From Mesorhizobium caraganae (GTDB lineage: Bacteria > Pseudomonadota > Alphaproteobacteria > Rhizobiales > Rhizobiaceae), in NCBI RefSeq assembly GCF_016836705.1, contig NZ_JAFCGY010000006.1:158310-222309 (forward strand): a DNA stretch of 64,000 nt, in the 5' to 3' direction. Positions within the stretch are counted from its first letter, which is position 1. The number at the start of each line of letters is the position of its first letter. A model generated the notes under the pieces. That model was not told the DNA's origin. It was given only the letters and a program-made list of their open reading frames with translations, and made no database searches. Shown here one piece after another: positions 8,869-18,857 of the stretch. The position numbers and the translations under genes were made by a program.

Positions 8869-10797
8869 TCAGAAAGCCTGTCCGATGCCGGCATAGATGC
8901 CGAAACGCGGATCGCCACGGTCGCGGTTGAGCGGCAGGGCGGCGTCGATGCGCAGCGGCCCGAACGGCGTAATGTAGCGCAGGCCGACGCCGGCGCCGAC
9001 CTTCATGTCGGAAAAGTCCGGCGTCGATTTGGTCGAGACGGTGCCGGCGTCGACGAACGGCACGATGCCGATCGTGTCGGTGAGCGCGATACGCATCTCG
9101 ACCGATGTCTCGAAGAAGGAAAGCCCGCCGATCGGCTGATTGTCGATGTCCTTGGGACCGATGCCCTGATAGGCATAGCCGCGCACCGAACCGCCGCCGC
9201 CGGAATAGAAGCGCCGGTCGGCCGGAACATGTTCGAGGCTGGTGCCGACGATCGAACCCAGCGCGACGCGTTCGGCAAGCACGAACTTCGAAGCCGTGTC
9301 GAGCGACTGATAGGCCGACCCCTCGCCCTTCAGCTTGAGGAAGGCGGCGCCGCTCATAATGTCGTAGCTCGGCTCGGCATAGGCCAGCACCCTGAAGCCG
9401 CTGGTCGGGTTGAGGCGGTTGTCGCGGTTATCATAGACATATTGCAGCGGAATGCTGGCGATCAGGTATTTGTGCTTGCCGAAAGTGTCGGTGACCCTGG
9501 AATAGTCGAGCGCGATTTCGGCCGAAACCGTCTGCTTCTTGTCGATGTCGTAGGACAGGCCAGTGCTGCCCTTGACCGAAAAATGGTCGTAGGCGTCGGG
9601 ATGTTCGAGCACGGTCTTGACGCTGGCGATGAATTTTGAAGCTGGCCCGACCACCCCCGGCTTTTCGAACATGATGCCGGCATTGTAGTTGAGTTCGCTG
9701 AGATCGTTGCTGCCAATGCCGCTGATCTTGCCGTCGATGCGCAGCTTTTCGGCCCGGCCGAACAGATTGCGATGGCCCCAATAGCCTTCGAGGCCGAGCC
9801 CCTCGGTGTTGGAGAACGTGCCGCCAACGCCAAAATAGCGCGGCTTGCGCTCGCTGACCTGGACGCCGATCGGGATGTTGCCATCGGCGTCTAGCTGGTC
9901 TGCTTCCTTCAGCGTGACGCTGTTGAACACTTCCAGCCCGAGCAGCCGGTCGCGGGCATCGTCGATCTCGTCAGGAGAATATTTCCGGCCGCGTTTCAGC
10001 CCGGTCATGTATTCGGTAAACTCGCGATCGACCTTCTCGGTTCCCTCGACGGTGGTGTCGCCATAGCCGGCTACTGGTCCGGCGGCCACCGTCAGCGTCA
10101 CGTCGAGCGTCGAGGTGTTGTGCTCGGCGACGATCTGCCGATCGGTGATCCGGGCCAGCGGCCGGCCCTCCTGCTTCAGCGCCCGCACAATCAGCGCTTC
10201 GGACTTGAGCACGGCGCCCGAACCGGCATCGCCGCCGGCGATCAGGCCGAAATCGGCGCTCGCAAGCCCGGCGGCATCGCCTTCCAGCCGGATATTGCCG
10301 AGCGTGAATTTGGGCCCGCTGGCGATGCTGATCACCACCGGGATCGGCTGCGGACCGGTAAATTCGGCATCCGGAGGCAAATCGTCGAGCGCCTTGCCCT
10401 GGATGGTGATGGTCACGACGCCTTCATAGCGGGCATCTGAATAGAGGGCGGCGACCAGCTGCTCGCGGTCGCTGCGCGCCTTGGCTAGGAGGCCGAGCGA
10501 ACCGGAAACCGGACGCTCTTCGTCGGCTTTCAGCGTCGAGGCGTTTTCGAGCTTCTTGACCAGGTCCTTGTCGGCATCGGGCGCCTCGATGCTGACGGAA
10601 TAGCGCAGCGGGTCGACGATATCGGCGTCCTCGTCATTAGACGAACCCCACAATTTGATGCCGAAAATCTCGAAGGCCGCCGCCGACCCCGATTCGGAGG
10701 CGAGCACGGTCGAGCACACCAACGCCAAAATCAGCGCGCGCGAAAGCGCACGCCGTGGCGCGGTTCCTTTCGACATCTGCGCTTCACACGCCGGCAT
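8869..10797 (-). CDS. tamA: TamA, Omp85-family outer membrane assembly protein
   Basis: 642 residues. N-terminal signal peptide (ALSRALILALVCSTVLASESGSAAA), then POTRA-type domains (about residues 50-300) and a C-terminal 16-strand barrel domain of the BamA/TamA (bacterial surface antigen) family. Visible family marks are the barrel motif VRGY (SGGGGSVRGYAYQGIGP, near 525) in the L6-lock region and a C-terminal strand ending GIYAGIGQAF with a terminal phenylalanine. TamA in the outer membrane pairs with TamB from the next gene. The start shown is the first ATG; an in-frame ATG at 10776 (MSKGTAPRR) gives a more usual signal peptide, and neither has a strong ribosome binding site. Divergent from the alpha-2-macroglobulin gene across 279 bases. 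Confidence 0.93.
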   Translation of the reverse strand: MPACEAQMSKGTAPRRALSRALILALVCSTVLASESGSAAAFEIFGIKLWGSSNDEDADIVDPLRYSVSIEAPDADKDLVKKLENASTLKADEERPVSGSLGLLAKARSDREQLVAALYSDARYEGVVTITIQGKALDDLPPDAEFTGPQPIPVVISIASGPKFTLGNIRLEGDAAGLASADFGLIAGGDAGSGAVLKSEALIVRALKQEGRPLARITDRQIVAEHNTSTLDVTLTVAAGPVAGYGDTTVEGTEKVDREFTEYMTGLKRGRKYSPDEIDDARDRLLGLEVFNSVTLKEADQLDADGNIPIGVQVSERKPRYFGVGGTFSNTEGLGLEGYWGHRNLFGRAEKLRIDGKISGIGSNDLSELNYNAGIMFEKPGVVGPASKFIASVKTVLEHPDAYDHFSVKGSTGLSYDIDKKQTVSAEIALDYSRVTDTFGKHKYLIASIPLQYVYDNRDNRLNPTSGFRVLAYAEPSYDIMSGAAFLKLKGEGSAYQSLDTASKFVLAERVALGSIVGTSLEHVPADRRFYSGGGGSVRGYAYQGIGPKDIDNQPIGGLSFFETSVEMRIALTDTIGIVPFVDAGTVSTKSTPDFSDMKVGAGVGLRYITPFGPLRIDAALPLNRDRGDPRFGIYAGIGQAF

Positions 10798-11076
10798 TAA
10801 GACAACCTAGGTTACAAAACTAAAATTGGAATGAAGTTTTGAAGCGCTCGTAAAGGGGCCACAATCCAATTGTCTGAAATAGGCAGGGCTTGGAATTCAC
10901 ACCTTCTGCGTTGCCGCAAGAAAGCGTGATCCCTTTCCCTGTGGATGAACTGTCGGCATACCGGCCATTTGCCGGTTTGGGAACCGTTGGCAGGCGGAAA
11001 CCTGCCCGTCCTCGTGTTGACAAGCTTGACTGAAGCTTGAACAAGCCTTGGACGTCAGCAGTGTCTGGAGGGTGTT
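10798..11076. promoter_or_regulatory. Divergent promoter region, tamA / alpha-2-macroglobulin
   Basis: 279 bases without a credible gene; the short frames in it have rhizobia-unlike composition and no ribosome binding site. It separates two divergently transcribed envelope operons, so it should contain both promoters. The segment next to tamA (about 10800-10880) is clearly A/T-richer than the surrounding DNA. The alpha-2-macroglobulin ATG is preceded by GGAGGG, a good ribosome binding site. Confidence 0.5.
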
Positions 11077-14000
11077 ATGGCAATGCGCGCGGCCCGTGGT
11101 CTGTCTATCCTGATCCTTCTCTTTTTCGCCTGGGGAGCTGTCGCGCAAGCGGCCGAAGCCCGCCGGGTGGTGACCTCAAACAATTCCGACTATTTCGGTT
11201 TCGATCTCAGATCGGACCAGAATGTCAGCCTCGATCAGTGCAAGACCACATGCCTCGGCGACCCCGCCTGCCGCGCCTTCACCTACAACAACAAGGCCAA
11301 GTGGTGCTTCCTCAAATCCGATTACAACCAGTTGAAACCCTTCAGCGGCGCTATCGCGGGCAAGGTCGTCAATGTCGATGGTGACCCCGATATCGGCGCC
11401 CCGCCGGAACTTGCCTTCTTTCCCAACTGGATGGCCGATCAGGCCCAGCAGTACCGCAACAAGCTGACCGATCCGGCCTATGACAAGCCGACCGAGGGTC
11501 TGGAAGCGCTCCGCGCCGCGGCCGAACAGGCCGCACTGACCGGCGACCATGCCCAGGCCATGAACAAATACGAGGCTGCCGTTTCGGTCCTGCCCGATGA
11601 CGCCCAGCTGTGGCTCGGCCTGGCCCGCGAAACGCTTGCCCAGCAGCCGGCTAATGGCAGCTCGGGAGCTTATAATTTGCCGGTCAAGGGTACGTCGGCA
11701 GCCTTCAACGCCTACAAATTGCTGCGCACCACCAAGACCCGCGCCGAGGTGCTGGCACTGATGGGTAACGGCCTCGACCGCCGCGATCTCTACCGTCCGG
11801 CCCTGCAGGCCTATGAGGCGAGCCTCGCGCTGGTCAGTTCGCCGGCGGTCAAGGCAGAATATGAGGATCTCAAGGCCCGCAAGGGCTTCCGCGTCATCGA
11901 TCACTCCATCGATGCCGACACCAGCGCGCCGCGCATCTGCGCGCAGTTCTCCGAGGAGCTGGTCAAGACCGGCGTCGATTATGCCCAGTTCGTCACCGTC
12001 GACAACCAGCCGCCCAAGGGCGTCGAGGCCAAGGACAAGCAGATCTGCGTCGAAGGCCTGGAACACGGCCAGCATTACGAAGTGACCTTCCGCGCCGGCC
12101 TGCCTGCGGCGATCGGCGAAGTCACCGCCGCCCCTGTCGTGCTGTCGATCTATGTCCAGGACCGCGCACCGTCCGCCCGCTTCACCGGCGACAGCTTCGT
12201 ACTGCCGGCCGGCGCCCGTCGCGGCATCCCGGTCGTCACCGTCAACATGACCGCCGCGCAGATGAAGCTTTATCGCATCGGCGATCGTTCGCTGGCGCAG
12301 CTTTTGTCCGGCTACCAGTTCCTGAAGCAGCTCGACGGCTACGACATCTCGAGCATTTCCGACCAGATGGGCGAACCGGTCTGGCAGGGACAGCTCGACA
12401 TCGCCAACGACCTCAACAAGGACGTCACGACCTCGTTCCCGGTCGACGAGGCCTTGCCGCAGCGCAAGCCCGGCGTCTACGTGCTGACCGCGCAGCCGGT
12501 CAACGACAATGGTGAGGACAGCTACAATTCGCTTGCCACACAGTGGTTCGTCGTCTCCGACATCGGCCTGTCGACCTATACCGGCCAGGATGGGCTCAAC
12601 GTCTTTACCCGCTCGCTCGGCACCGCCAAGCCGATTGCCGGCGCGGAACTGACGCTGCTGGCCAGGAACAATGAAATCCTCGGCACCGCAACCAGCGACG
12701 CCGAAGGCCATGCCGTCTTCAACCCCGGCCTGACGCGCGGCGACGGCGGCATGGTGCCGGCCGTGCTGATGGCCAAGCAGGGCGACAACGACTTCGTCTT
12801 CCTCGACATGGGCCGCGCCGGCTTCGATCTTTCCGATCGCGGCGTCTCCGGACGTGCCGCACCTGGCGCGCTCGATGTCTATGCCTGGACCGAACGCGGC
12901 ATCTACCGCGCCGGCGAGGACGTGCATGTCGCAGCCCTTGCCCGCGACGGCGCCTCCAAGGCGGTCGAGAACCTGCCGCTGACCTTCATCTTCACCCGTC
13001 CCGACGGCGTCGAAAACCGCCGCATTGTCGCCGACGGCGTCTCGGCCGGCGGTTATGCCGTCGACCTGCCGCTTGAAGCCAACGCCATGCGCGGCACCTG
13101 GACGGTGTCGATCTACACCGATCCCAAGCAGGCCGCCGTCTCCAGCCAGATGTTCCTAGTCGAAGACTTCGTGCCGGATCGCATCGAGTTCGACATGAAG
13201 TCCGACAAGCAGGAGATCGCACAGGGCGAAACCGCCAACATCGACATTGACGGCCGCTTCCTCTATGGCGCGCCGGCCGCCGGCCTCGCGCTCGAAGGCG
13301 AGCTGACGCTGTCGACGGCGCGCGATTGGGACCGTTTCGCCGGCTATTCGTTCGGCCTCGCCGACGAACAGTCGGCCGAGCCTTCGGTCACCCCTTTCAC
13401 CGGTCTTCCCGTGGTGGGCGATGACGGCAAGGCGACCTTCCCGGTCACGGTCGACCAGTTGCCCGCCACGACCAAGCTGGTCGACGCCAAGGTCACGGTG
13501 CGCATGCGCGAAACCGGCGGCCGCGCCATTGAGCGCTCGCTCCACATCGGCATTCGCCCGCAAGGCCACATGATCGGCATCCGTCCGGATTTCGAGGACA
13601 ATGAAGTGCCGCAGGGCGGCACCGCCAAATTCAGCCTGATCGCGGTCGATCCCGACGGCAAACGCGAAACGTTGAAAGGCGCGCAGTGGTCGCTGGTCAA
13701 GGTCGAACGCAATTACCAGTGGTACCGCAACAACAACTCCTGGAACTACGAGCCGGTCACCTTCACCAAGTCGATCGCCAATGGCCAGGTCGATCTCAGC
13801 GCCGATGCCGAGGCGACCGTGACGATGCCGGTCGACTGGGGCCAGTACCGGCTTGAGATCGAGACCGCCGACCCCGAGGGCCCGGCGACCAGCTATGAGT
13901 TCGACGCCGGCTGGTATGTCTCCTCGACCTCCACCGAAACCCCCGACGGGCTCGAAATCGCCCTCGACAAGGACAGCTACGCCGCCGGCGAAGTGGCCAA

Positions 14001-16560
14001 GCTAAAAGTATCGCCGCATTTTGCCGGCGAACTGCTGGTCACCATCGGCGCCGACAAGCTGCTCAAGACCGTCACGGCAACCGTTCCGGCCGGTGGCAGC
14101 ACCGTCGACATCCCGGTCGGCGACGACTGGGGCGCCGGCGCTTACATCACCGCGACCCTGTTCAGGCCGGGCGATGCGCAGGAAACACGCATGCCGGCGC
14201 GCGCCATCGGCGTGAAATGGCTGACGGTCGATCCGGGCTCGAAGAAGCTCGCCGTCACCTTGACGCCGCCCGACAAGACCATGCCGCGCCAGCAGCTGTC
14301 GATCCCCGTTTCGGTGGCTGGCGTTGCACCGGGCAGCAATGCCTACGTCACGGTCGCGGCCGTCGATGTTGGCATTTTGAACCTCACCAACTACAAGGCG
14401 CCGGATCCGGAGGACTGGTATTTCGGCCAGCGCATGCTGGGGCTTGAAGTCCGCGACATCTATGGCCGTCTCATCGACGGCTCGCTCGGCACCACCGGCA
14501 AGCTCAGGACCGGCGGTGACGGCGCCGCCATGCAGACGCAAGGCAGCCCGCCGACTGAAAAGCTGGTCGCCTTCTTCTCCGGCCCGGTCCAGCTCGATGC
14601 CGACGGCAAGGCAAGGATCGACTTCGACATCCCTCAGTTCAACGGCACCGTGCGCGTCATGGCTGTCGCCTGGACCAAGGATGCGGTCGGCCATGCTTCG
14701 ACCGACGTCATTGTCCGCGATCCGGTGGTGATCACGGCCGGCTTGCCGCGCTTCCTGGCGCCGGGTGATGCCGCTGTCATGCGGCTCGACGTCGCCGACA
14801 CGGACGGCCCGGAGGGCGACTATGCGTTGTCGATCGCAACGACAGGCGACCTCTCGACCGGCGACAAGCCGTTGCCTGAAAAGCTGACGCTGGCCAAAGG
14901 CAAGCGCCAGACGCTGACCGTGCCGCTGATTGCACAGACGGCGGGCAATGCCTCGATCACCATCAAACTCGCCCATGGCGACGGAACCGCCGTGGAACAG
15001 ACGCTCTACGTCCCGGTGCGCCCGGCGCAATTGCCTGTCACCACCCGTCTGGTCGTCGACCTCAAGGGCAATGGCGGCTCGCTGCGCGTCGACAAGGAGC
15101 TGCTCGCGGCAAGCCTTCTCGACGGCGCCTCGGTCAGCGTCGGCGTTTCGCAGGCCGCCGCCTTCGACGTGCCGTCGCTGCTGATGACGCTCGACCGCTA
15201 CCCCTATGGTTGCGCCGAGCAGACCACCAGCCGCGCCATGCCGCTGCTCTACGTCAACGATCTGGCGTCCTCCATCGGCATGGCAAGCGACCCCGATCTG
15301 CACGACCGTGTCCAGGCCGCCATCTACAAGGTGCTGAGCTACCAGGCTTCGGCCGGCAGCTTCGGCCTGTGGGGTCCGGGCTCCGGCGATCTGTGGCTCG
15401 ATTCCTATGTCACCGACTTCCTGACCCGGGCGCGCGAGCAGAACTACGACGTGCCGGCTCTGGCGATGAGCCAGGCGTTGAGCAATCTGCAGAACTCGGT
15501 CGGCTACGACCAGGACGTCCAGGATCGCGGCAGCGAAATCGCCTACGCGCTCTATGTTCTGGCCCGCAACAAGAAGGCCTCGGTCGGCGATCTGCGCTAC
15601 TACGCCGACACCAAGCTCGAAGCCTTCTCAAGCCCGATGGCCGTCGCCCAGCTGGCAGCGAGCCTGGCGCTCTACGGCGACGCGCAACGTTCGGAAGCGA
15701 CCTTCCAGACGGCGCTGCAGCTGGCCAAGTCGACCACCGAATACGACTACTACCGGTCCGACTATGGCTCGCGGCTGCGTGACGGCGCCGCGATTCTGGC
15801 GCTCGCCGCCGAATCGAAGCCGGTGCCGACCATCGTGCCGGAGCTGATCCGGTTGGTGGCCAGGGAACGCGCCGATGCGCGCTGGACCAGCACGCAGGAC
15901 GAGTCCTGGATGCTTCTGGCGGCCCGCGCGCTGAAGTCGGGCAACGACTCGATCAAGCTGTCGGTCAACGGCGCGCAGCATGCCGGGGGGTATTCCACCC
16001 AGCTAAGCGGCAGCGATATCGCCGACAGCCCGCTGACCATCGCCAACACCGGCTCGACGCCGCTGCAGGCGGTCGTCACCACGGTCGCCTCGCCGGCCCA
16101 GCCCTTACCGGCCGGCGGCGACGGTTTCACGATCGACCGCACCTACTACAAGCTCGATGGCACCGAGGCCAACGTCACCGAGGCGACGCAGAACGAACGC
16201 TATGTGGTCGTGCTCAAGATCTACGAGCAGAACCGCTGGCCGTCGCGCCTGCTGATCACCGATTTGTTGCCGGCCGGCTTCGAAATCGACAATCCGGGCC
16301 TGGTCTCCAGCGCCCAATTGTCGAACTTCACCTGGCTGGCGCAGACCGACGCCGCCCATCTCGAATTCCGCGACGACCGTTTCGTCGCGGCATTCAACCC
16401 CAATGACGGCGACGGCGACCGCAACATCATGCTGGCCTATGTCGTGCGTGCGGTGACGCCGGGCACCTATGCCCATCCAGCAGCCACGGTGGAGGACATG
16501 TACCGGCCGCAGTACTCGGCCCGCACCGCCGCCGGCATGATGGAGATCAAGACGCCTTAA
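11077..16560 (+). CDS. PAN-domain bacterial alpha-2-macroglobulin with thioester
   Basis: 1827 residues. Bacterial alpha-2-macroglobulins are periplasmic protease traps thought to protect the envelope together with PbpC. A signal peptide (ILILLFFAWGAVAQAAEA) without a lipobox cysteine suggests a soluble periplasmic protein. Next comes a PAN/apple-like domain (about residues 30-95, cysteines at DQCKTTC, PAC and WCF), then helical TPR-like sequence (130-270), then macroglobulin domains. The thioester motif is intact: GCAEQ with Cys at about 1379, in the alpha-alpha toroid part. The C-terminal domain (about 1700-1827) ends the protein. E. coli YfhM (1653 residues) lacks the PAN domain; this architecture is typical of alphaproteobacteria. 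The pbpC gene follows in the same direction, supporting the known functional pairing. Secure assignment. Confidence 0.94.
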   Translation: MAMRAARGLSILILLFFAWGAVAQAAEARRVVTSNNSDYFGFDLRSDQNVSLDQCKTTCLGDPACRAFTYNNKAKWCFLKSDYNQLKPFSGAIAGKVVNVDGDPDIGAPPELAFFPNWMADQAQQYRNKLTDPAYDKPTEGLEALRAAAEQAALTGDHAQAMNKYEAAVSVLPDDAQLWLGLARETLAQQPANGSSGAYNLPVKGTSAAFNAYKLLRTTKTRAEVLALMGNGLDRRDLYRPALQAYEASLALVSSPAVKAEYEDLKARKGFRVIDHSIDADTSAPRICAQFSEELVKTGVDYAQFVTVDNQPPKGVEAKDKQICVEGLEHGQHYEVTFRAGLPAAIGEVTAAPVVLSIYVQDRAPSARFTGDSFVLPAGARRGIPVVTVNMTAAQMKLYRIGDRSLAQLLSGYQFLKQLDGYDISSISDQMGEPVWQGQLDIANDLNKDVTTSFPVDEALPQRKPGVYVLTAQPVNDNGEDSYNSLATQWFVVSDIGLSTYTGQDGLNVFTRSLGTAKPIAGAELTLLARNNEILGTATSDAEGHAVFNPGLTRGDGGMVPAVLMAKQGDNDFVFLDMGRAGFDLSDRGVSGRAAPGALDVYAWTERGIYRAGEDVHVAALARDGASKAVENLPLTFIFTRPDGVENRRIVADGVSAGGYAVDLPLEANAMRGTWTVSIYTDPKQAAVSSQMFLVEDFVPDRIEFDMKSDKQEIAQGETANIDIDGRFLYGAPAAGLALEGELTLSTARDWDRFAGYSFGLADEQSAEPSVTPFTGLPVVGDDGKATFPVTVDQLPATTKLVDAKVTVRMRETGGRAIERSLHIGIRPQGHMIGIRPDFEDNEVPQGGTAKFSLIAVDPDGKRETLKGAQWSLVKVERNYQWYRNNNSWNYEPVTFTKSIANGQVDLSADAEATVTMPVDWGQYRLEIETADPEGPATSYEFDAGWYVSSTSTETPDGLEIALDKDSYAAGEVAKLKVSPHFAGELLVTIGADKLLKTVTATVPAGGSTVDIPVGDDWGAGAYITATLFRPGDAQETRMPARAIGVKWLTVDPGSKKLAVTLTPPDKTMPRQQLSIPVSVAGVAPGSNAYVTVAAVDVGILNLTNYKAPDPEDWYFGQRMLGLEVRDIYGRLIDGSLGTTGKLRTGGDGAAMQTQGSPPTEKLVAFFSGPVQLDADGKARIDFDIPQFNGTVRVMAVAWTKDAVGHASTDVIVRDPVVITAGLPRFLAPGDAAVMRLDVADTDGPEGDYALSIATTGDLSTGDKPLPEKLTLAKGKRQTLTVPLIAQTAGNASITIKLAHGDGTAVEQTLYVPVRPAQLPVTTRLVVDLKGNGGSLRVDKELLAASLLDGASVSVGVSQAAAFDVPSLLMTLDRYPYGCAEQTTSRAMPLLYVNDLASSIGMASDPDLHDRVQAAIYKVLSYQASAGSFGLWGPGSGDLWLDSYVTDFLTRAREQNYDVPALAMSQALSNLQNSVGYDQDVQDRGSEIAYALYVLARNKKASVGDLRYYADTKLEAFSSPMAVAQLAASLALYGDAQRSEATFQTALQLAKSTTEYDYYRSDYGSRLRDGAAILALAAESKPVPTIVPELIRLVARERADARWTSTQDESWMLLAARALKSGNDSIKLSVNGAQHAGGYSTQLSGSDIADSPLTIANTGSTPLQAVVTTVASPAQPLPAGGDGFTIDRTYYKLDGTEANVTEATQNERYVVVLKIYEQNRWPSRLLITDLLPAGFEIDNPGLVSSAQLSNFTWLAQTDAAHLEFRDDRFVAAFNPNDGDGDRNIMLAYVVRAVTPGTYAHPAATVEDMYRPQYSARTAAGMMEIKTP

Positions 16561-16583
16561 GGCGCCTTGATAGACGTAGCGAT

Positions 16584-16766
16584 GGCGCTGCCCTTCATCC
16601 GCCTTCCGGCCCCTTCTCCCCGTATAGTAACGGGGAGAAGGGGACTATCGCGAATTTCGCTGCTTGTTCTGCCACGTTGGCAATTGGCGAAACCATCGGC
16701 GACAGCGTCTTTCTCCCCGTCTCTATACGGGGAGAAATGTCCGGCAGGACAATGAGGGGCGGCGCC
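16584..16766. repeat. 183-base mosaic inverted-repeat element, copy A
   Basis: The same 183-base element occurs at 55219-55401. Its ends are inverted (GGCGC-GCCC-TCAT at the left, ATGAGGGGCGGCGCC at the right), and next to each end is a hairpin built on CTTCTCCCCGTATAG / ACGGGGAGAAGG. The centre (about 16640-16720) is a less conserved spacer. Copy A fills almost the whole gap between the macroglobulin stop and pbpC. Its last bases, GAGGGG, sit at the right distance before the pbpC ATG. It resembles the mosaic palindromic intergenic elements known from rhizobia (RIME-like). No transposase is encoded. Confidence 0.85.
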
Positions 16767-18857
16767 ATGTTCTCCAGGAAATTCGTTCGCCGCATAGCCA
16801 TCACAGCAACTACTGTCGCCGGCCTTGCAGTCCTCTCCACCGCCACCCTTTGGCAGCTCGACCGCGCCTTCCCGCCGCCGCTGCCCGAAAAGCTCACCGT
16901 CTCGACCGAAGTCCAGGATCGCGACGGCCAGCTGTTGCGCGCCTTCGCCACGCCGGACGGCTACTGGCGGCTCGACACACACCTCGACCAGGTCGACAAG
17001 CAGTTCGTTGACATGCTTGTCACCTATGAAGACAAACGTTTCTGGGACCATGACGGCGTCGACGTGCTGGCGTTGGCGCGCGCTGCCGGTCAGCTCGTCA
17101 CCAACGGCCATATCGTCTCGGGCGGCTCGACGCTGTCGATGCAACTCGCCCGGCTGATCGAGCCGCGCGAAAGCCGCAGCCTCGGCTCCAAGCTCAAGCA
17201 GATGCTGCGCGCCATCCAGATCGAGCGGCGGCTGTCCAAGCAAGAGATCCTCGAACGCTACCTGACCTTGGCGCCCTATGGCGGCAATCTCGAAGGCGTG
17301 CGCGCCGCGTCCCTCGCCTATTTCGGCAAGGAGCCGAAGCGGCTGACGGTCTCGGAAGCCGCCTTGCTCGTAGCGCTGCCGCAATTGCCGGAAAAGCGCC
17401 GGCCCGACCGCAATCTCGACATCGCGCACGCCGCCCGCGACCGCGTGCTGACCCGCATGGTTTCATCAGGCCTGCTTGGCGAGCGTGAGGCAGCGCGTGC
17501 AGCACTTGACGATGTCTCGGGCCTGCGCCGCAAACTGCCGGCGCTGGCGCCGCACGCCGCCTATGCCATGCTGCCCAAGGCCGTGCCCGGCAAGCCGCTG
17601 CAGCTGACGATCCGCAAAAGCGTCCAGCAAGGGCTGGAACAGGTGGCGCGCGATGCTGCGATCAAGCTCGGCCCTCGCCTCTCCGTCGCCATGGTCATGG
17701 CCGATGCCCGCACCGGCGACATTCTCGGCGAAGTCGGATCGGCCGACTTCTTCGACGCCAGCCGCTCCGGCTGGATCGACATGACCAAGATCGTGCGCTC
17801 GCCCGGCTCGACGCTGAAGCCGTTCATCTATGGCCTCGCCTTCGAGCAGGGGCTGGTGGCGCAGGAAATGCTGATCGAGGACAGCCCGGTCGATTTCGGC
17901 GGCTACCGGCCGAAGAATTTCGACATGGGCTACCAGGGCGATGTCTCGATCCGCCAGGCGCTGCAGCTGTCGCTCAACGTGCCGGCGATCCGTGTGCTTG
18001 ATTCGGTCGGCCCGGCACGGCTGATGGCGCGCTTCCGCCAGGCCGGCGTCAGCCCGGTGCTGCCGGTCAACGAGGCGCCGGGCCTCGCCATCGGCCTCGG
18101 CGGCGTCGGCGTGACGCTGCGCGATCTCGTCCAGCTCTATACCGGGCTCGCCAATGGCGGCAAGGCGAACACGCTGCATGACGGCACCGAGCCCGCCAAT
18201 GCCGAGCGCACCACCGCCACCATTCTCGACGCCCAGGCGAACTGGCAGATCACCGACATATTGTCCGGCGTGAAGCCGCCCGAGGGCGCCTTGCAGCGCG
18301 GCATTGCCTACAAGACCGGGACCTCCTACGGCTATCGCGACGCCTGGTCGGTCGGTTTTGACGGCCGCTACGTGCTGGGCGTCTGGGTCGGTCGCGCCGA
18401 TGCCGGCGCGGTGCCCGGCCTGTCCGGCTATATCTCGGCCGCCCCCATCCTGTTCGAAGGCTTTGTCCGCTCGGGCCTCGCCGCCGTGCCGCTGCCCAGC
18501 CAGCCGGCCGGCGTCGTCAAGGCCAGGCGCGAAGATCTGCCGGTGACACTGGCGCGCTTCGGCGCCGGCGCCGACGGGCTGGTACAGGCAGGCCCGACCG
18601 AGCCGGCGCCGACGATCATTTTTCCGCCCAACGGCGCCCGCGTCGATCTCGCCACCAATTCCGCCGATGCTTCGCCGCTGGTGCTGAAGCTGCAAGGCGG
18701 CCGCGCGCCATTCCGCTGGCTCGCCAACGGCAAGCCGCTCGTCGGCATCGACCGCCGCCGTACCGCGACCTGGCTGCCCGACGGCGCCGGCTATTCGACG
18801 CTCACCGTCATTGACGCTGTGGGCCGCGCGGCCAGCGTGAAGGTGTTCGTTGAATAG
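16767..18857 (+). CDS. pbpC: Penicillin-binding protein 1C, transglycosylase/transpeptidase
   Basis: 696 residues from the chosen ATG. Bifunctional class A penicillin-binding protein that polymerises glycan and may crosslink peptidoglycan. One N-terminal membrane helix (about residues 10-27); GT51 transglycosylase with EDKRFWDHDGVD and GGSTLSMQLARL; transpeptidase with SxxK (STLK, Ser about 348), SLN and KTGTS; and a C-terminal PBP1C-type domain (FPPNGARVDL onward). The open frame begins at 16677, but the first 30 codons lie inside the 183-base repeat and read unlike protein; the ATG at 16767 follows GAGGGG and starts directly with the cytoplasmic tail and helix. It lies downstream of the alpha-2-macroglobulin gene, the well-known partner arrangement, and its last 8 bases overlap the next gene. 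Confidence 0.95.
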   Translation: MFSRKFVRRIAITATTVAGLAVLSTATLWQLDRAFPPPLPEKLTVSTEVQDRDGQLLRAFATPDGYWRLDTHLDQVDKQFVDMLVTYEDKRFWDHDGVDVLALARAAGQLVTNGHIVSGGSTLSMQLARLIEPRESRSLGSKLKQMLRAIQIERRLSKQEILERYLTLAPYGGNLEGVRAASLAYFGKEPKRLTVSEAALLVALPQLPEKRRPDRNLDIAHAARDRVLTRMVSSGLLGEREAARAALDDVSGLRRKLPALAPHAAYAMLPKAVPGKPLQLTIRKSVQQGLEQVARDAAIKLGPRLSVAMVMADARTGDILGEVGSADFFDASRSGWIDMTKIVRSPGSTLKPFIYGLAFEQGLVAQEMLIEDSPVDFGGYRPKNFDMGYQGDVSIRQALQLSLNVPAIRVLDSVGPARLMARFRQAGVSPVLPVNEAPGLAIGLGGVGVTLRDLVQLYTGLANGGKANTLHDGTEPANAERTTATILDAQANWQITDILSGVKPPEGALQRGIAYKTGTSYGYRDAWSVGFDGRYVLGVWVGRADAGAVPGLSGYISAAPILFEGFVRSGLAAVPLPSQPAGVVKARREDLPVTLARFGAGADGLVQAGPTEPAPTIIFPPNGARVDLATNSADASPLVLKLQGGRAPFRWLANGKPLVGIDRRRTATWLPDGAGYSTLTVIDAVGRAASVKVFVE

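Noticed and set aside
10820..11044. Minus-strand 74-codon frame between tamA and the macroglobulin gene
   Set aside because: No family pattern, unusual composition and position in a divergent promoter region.
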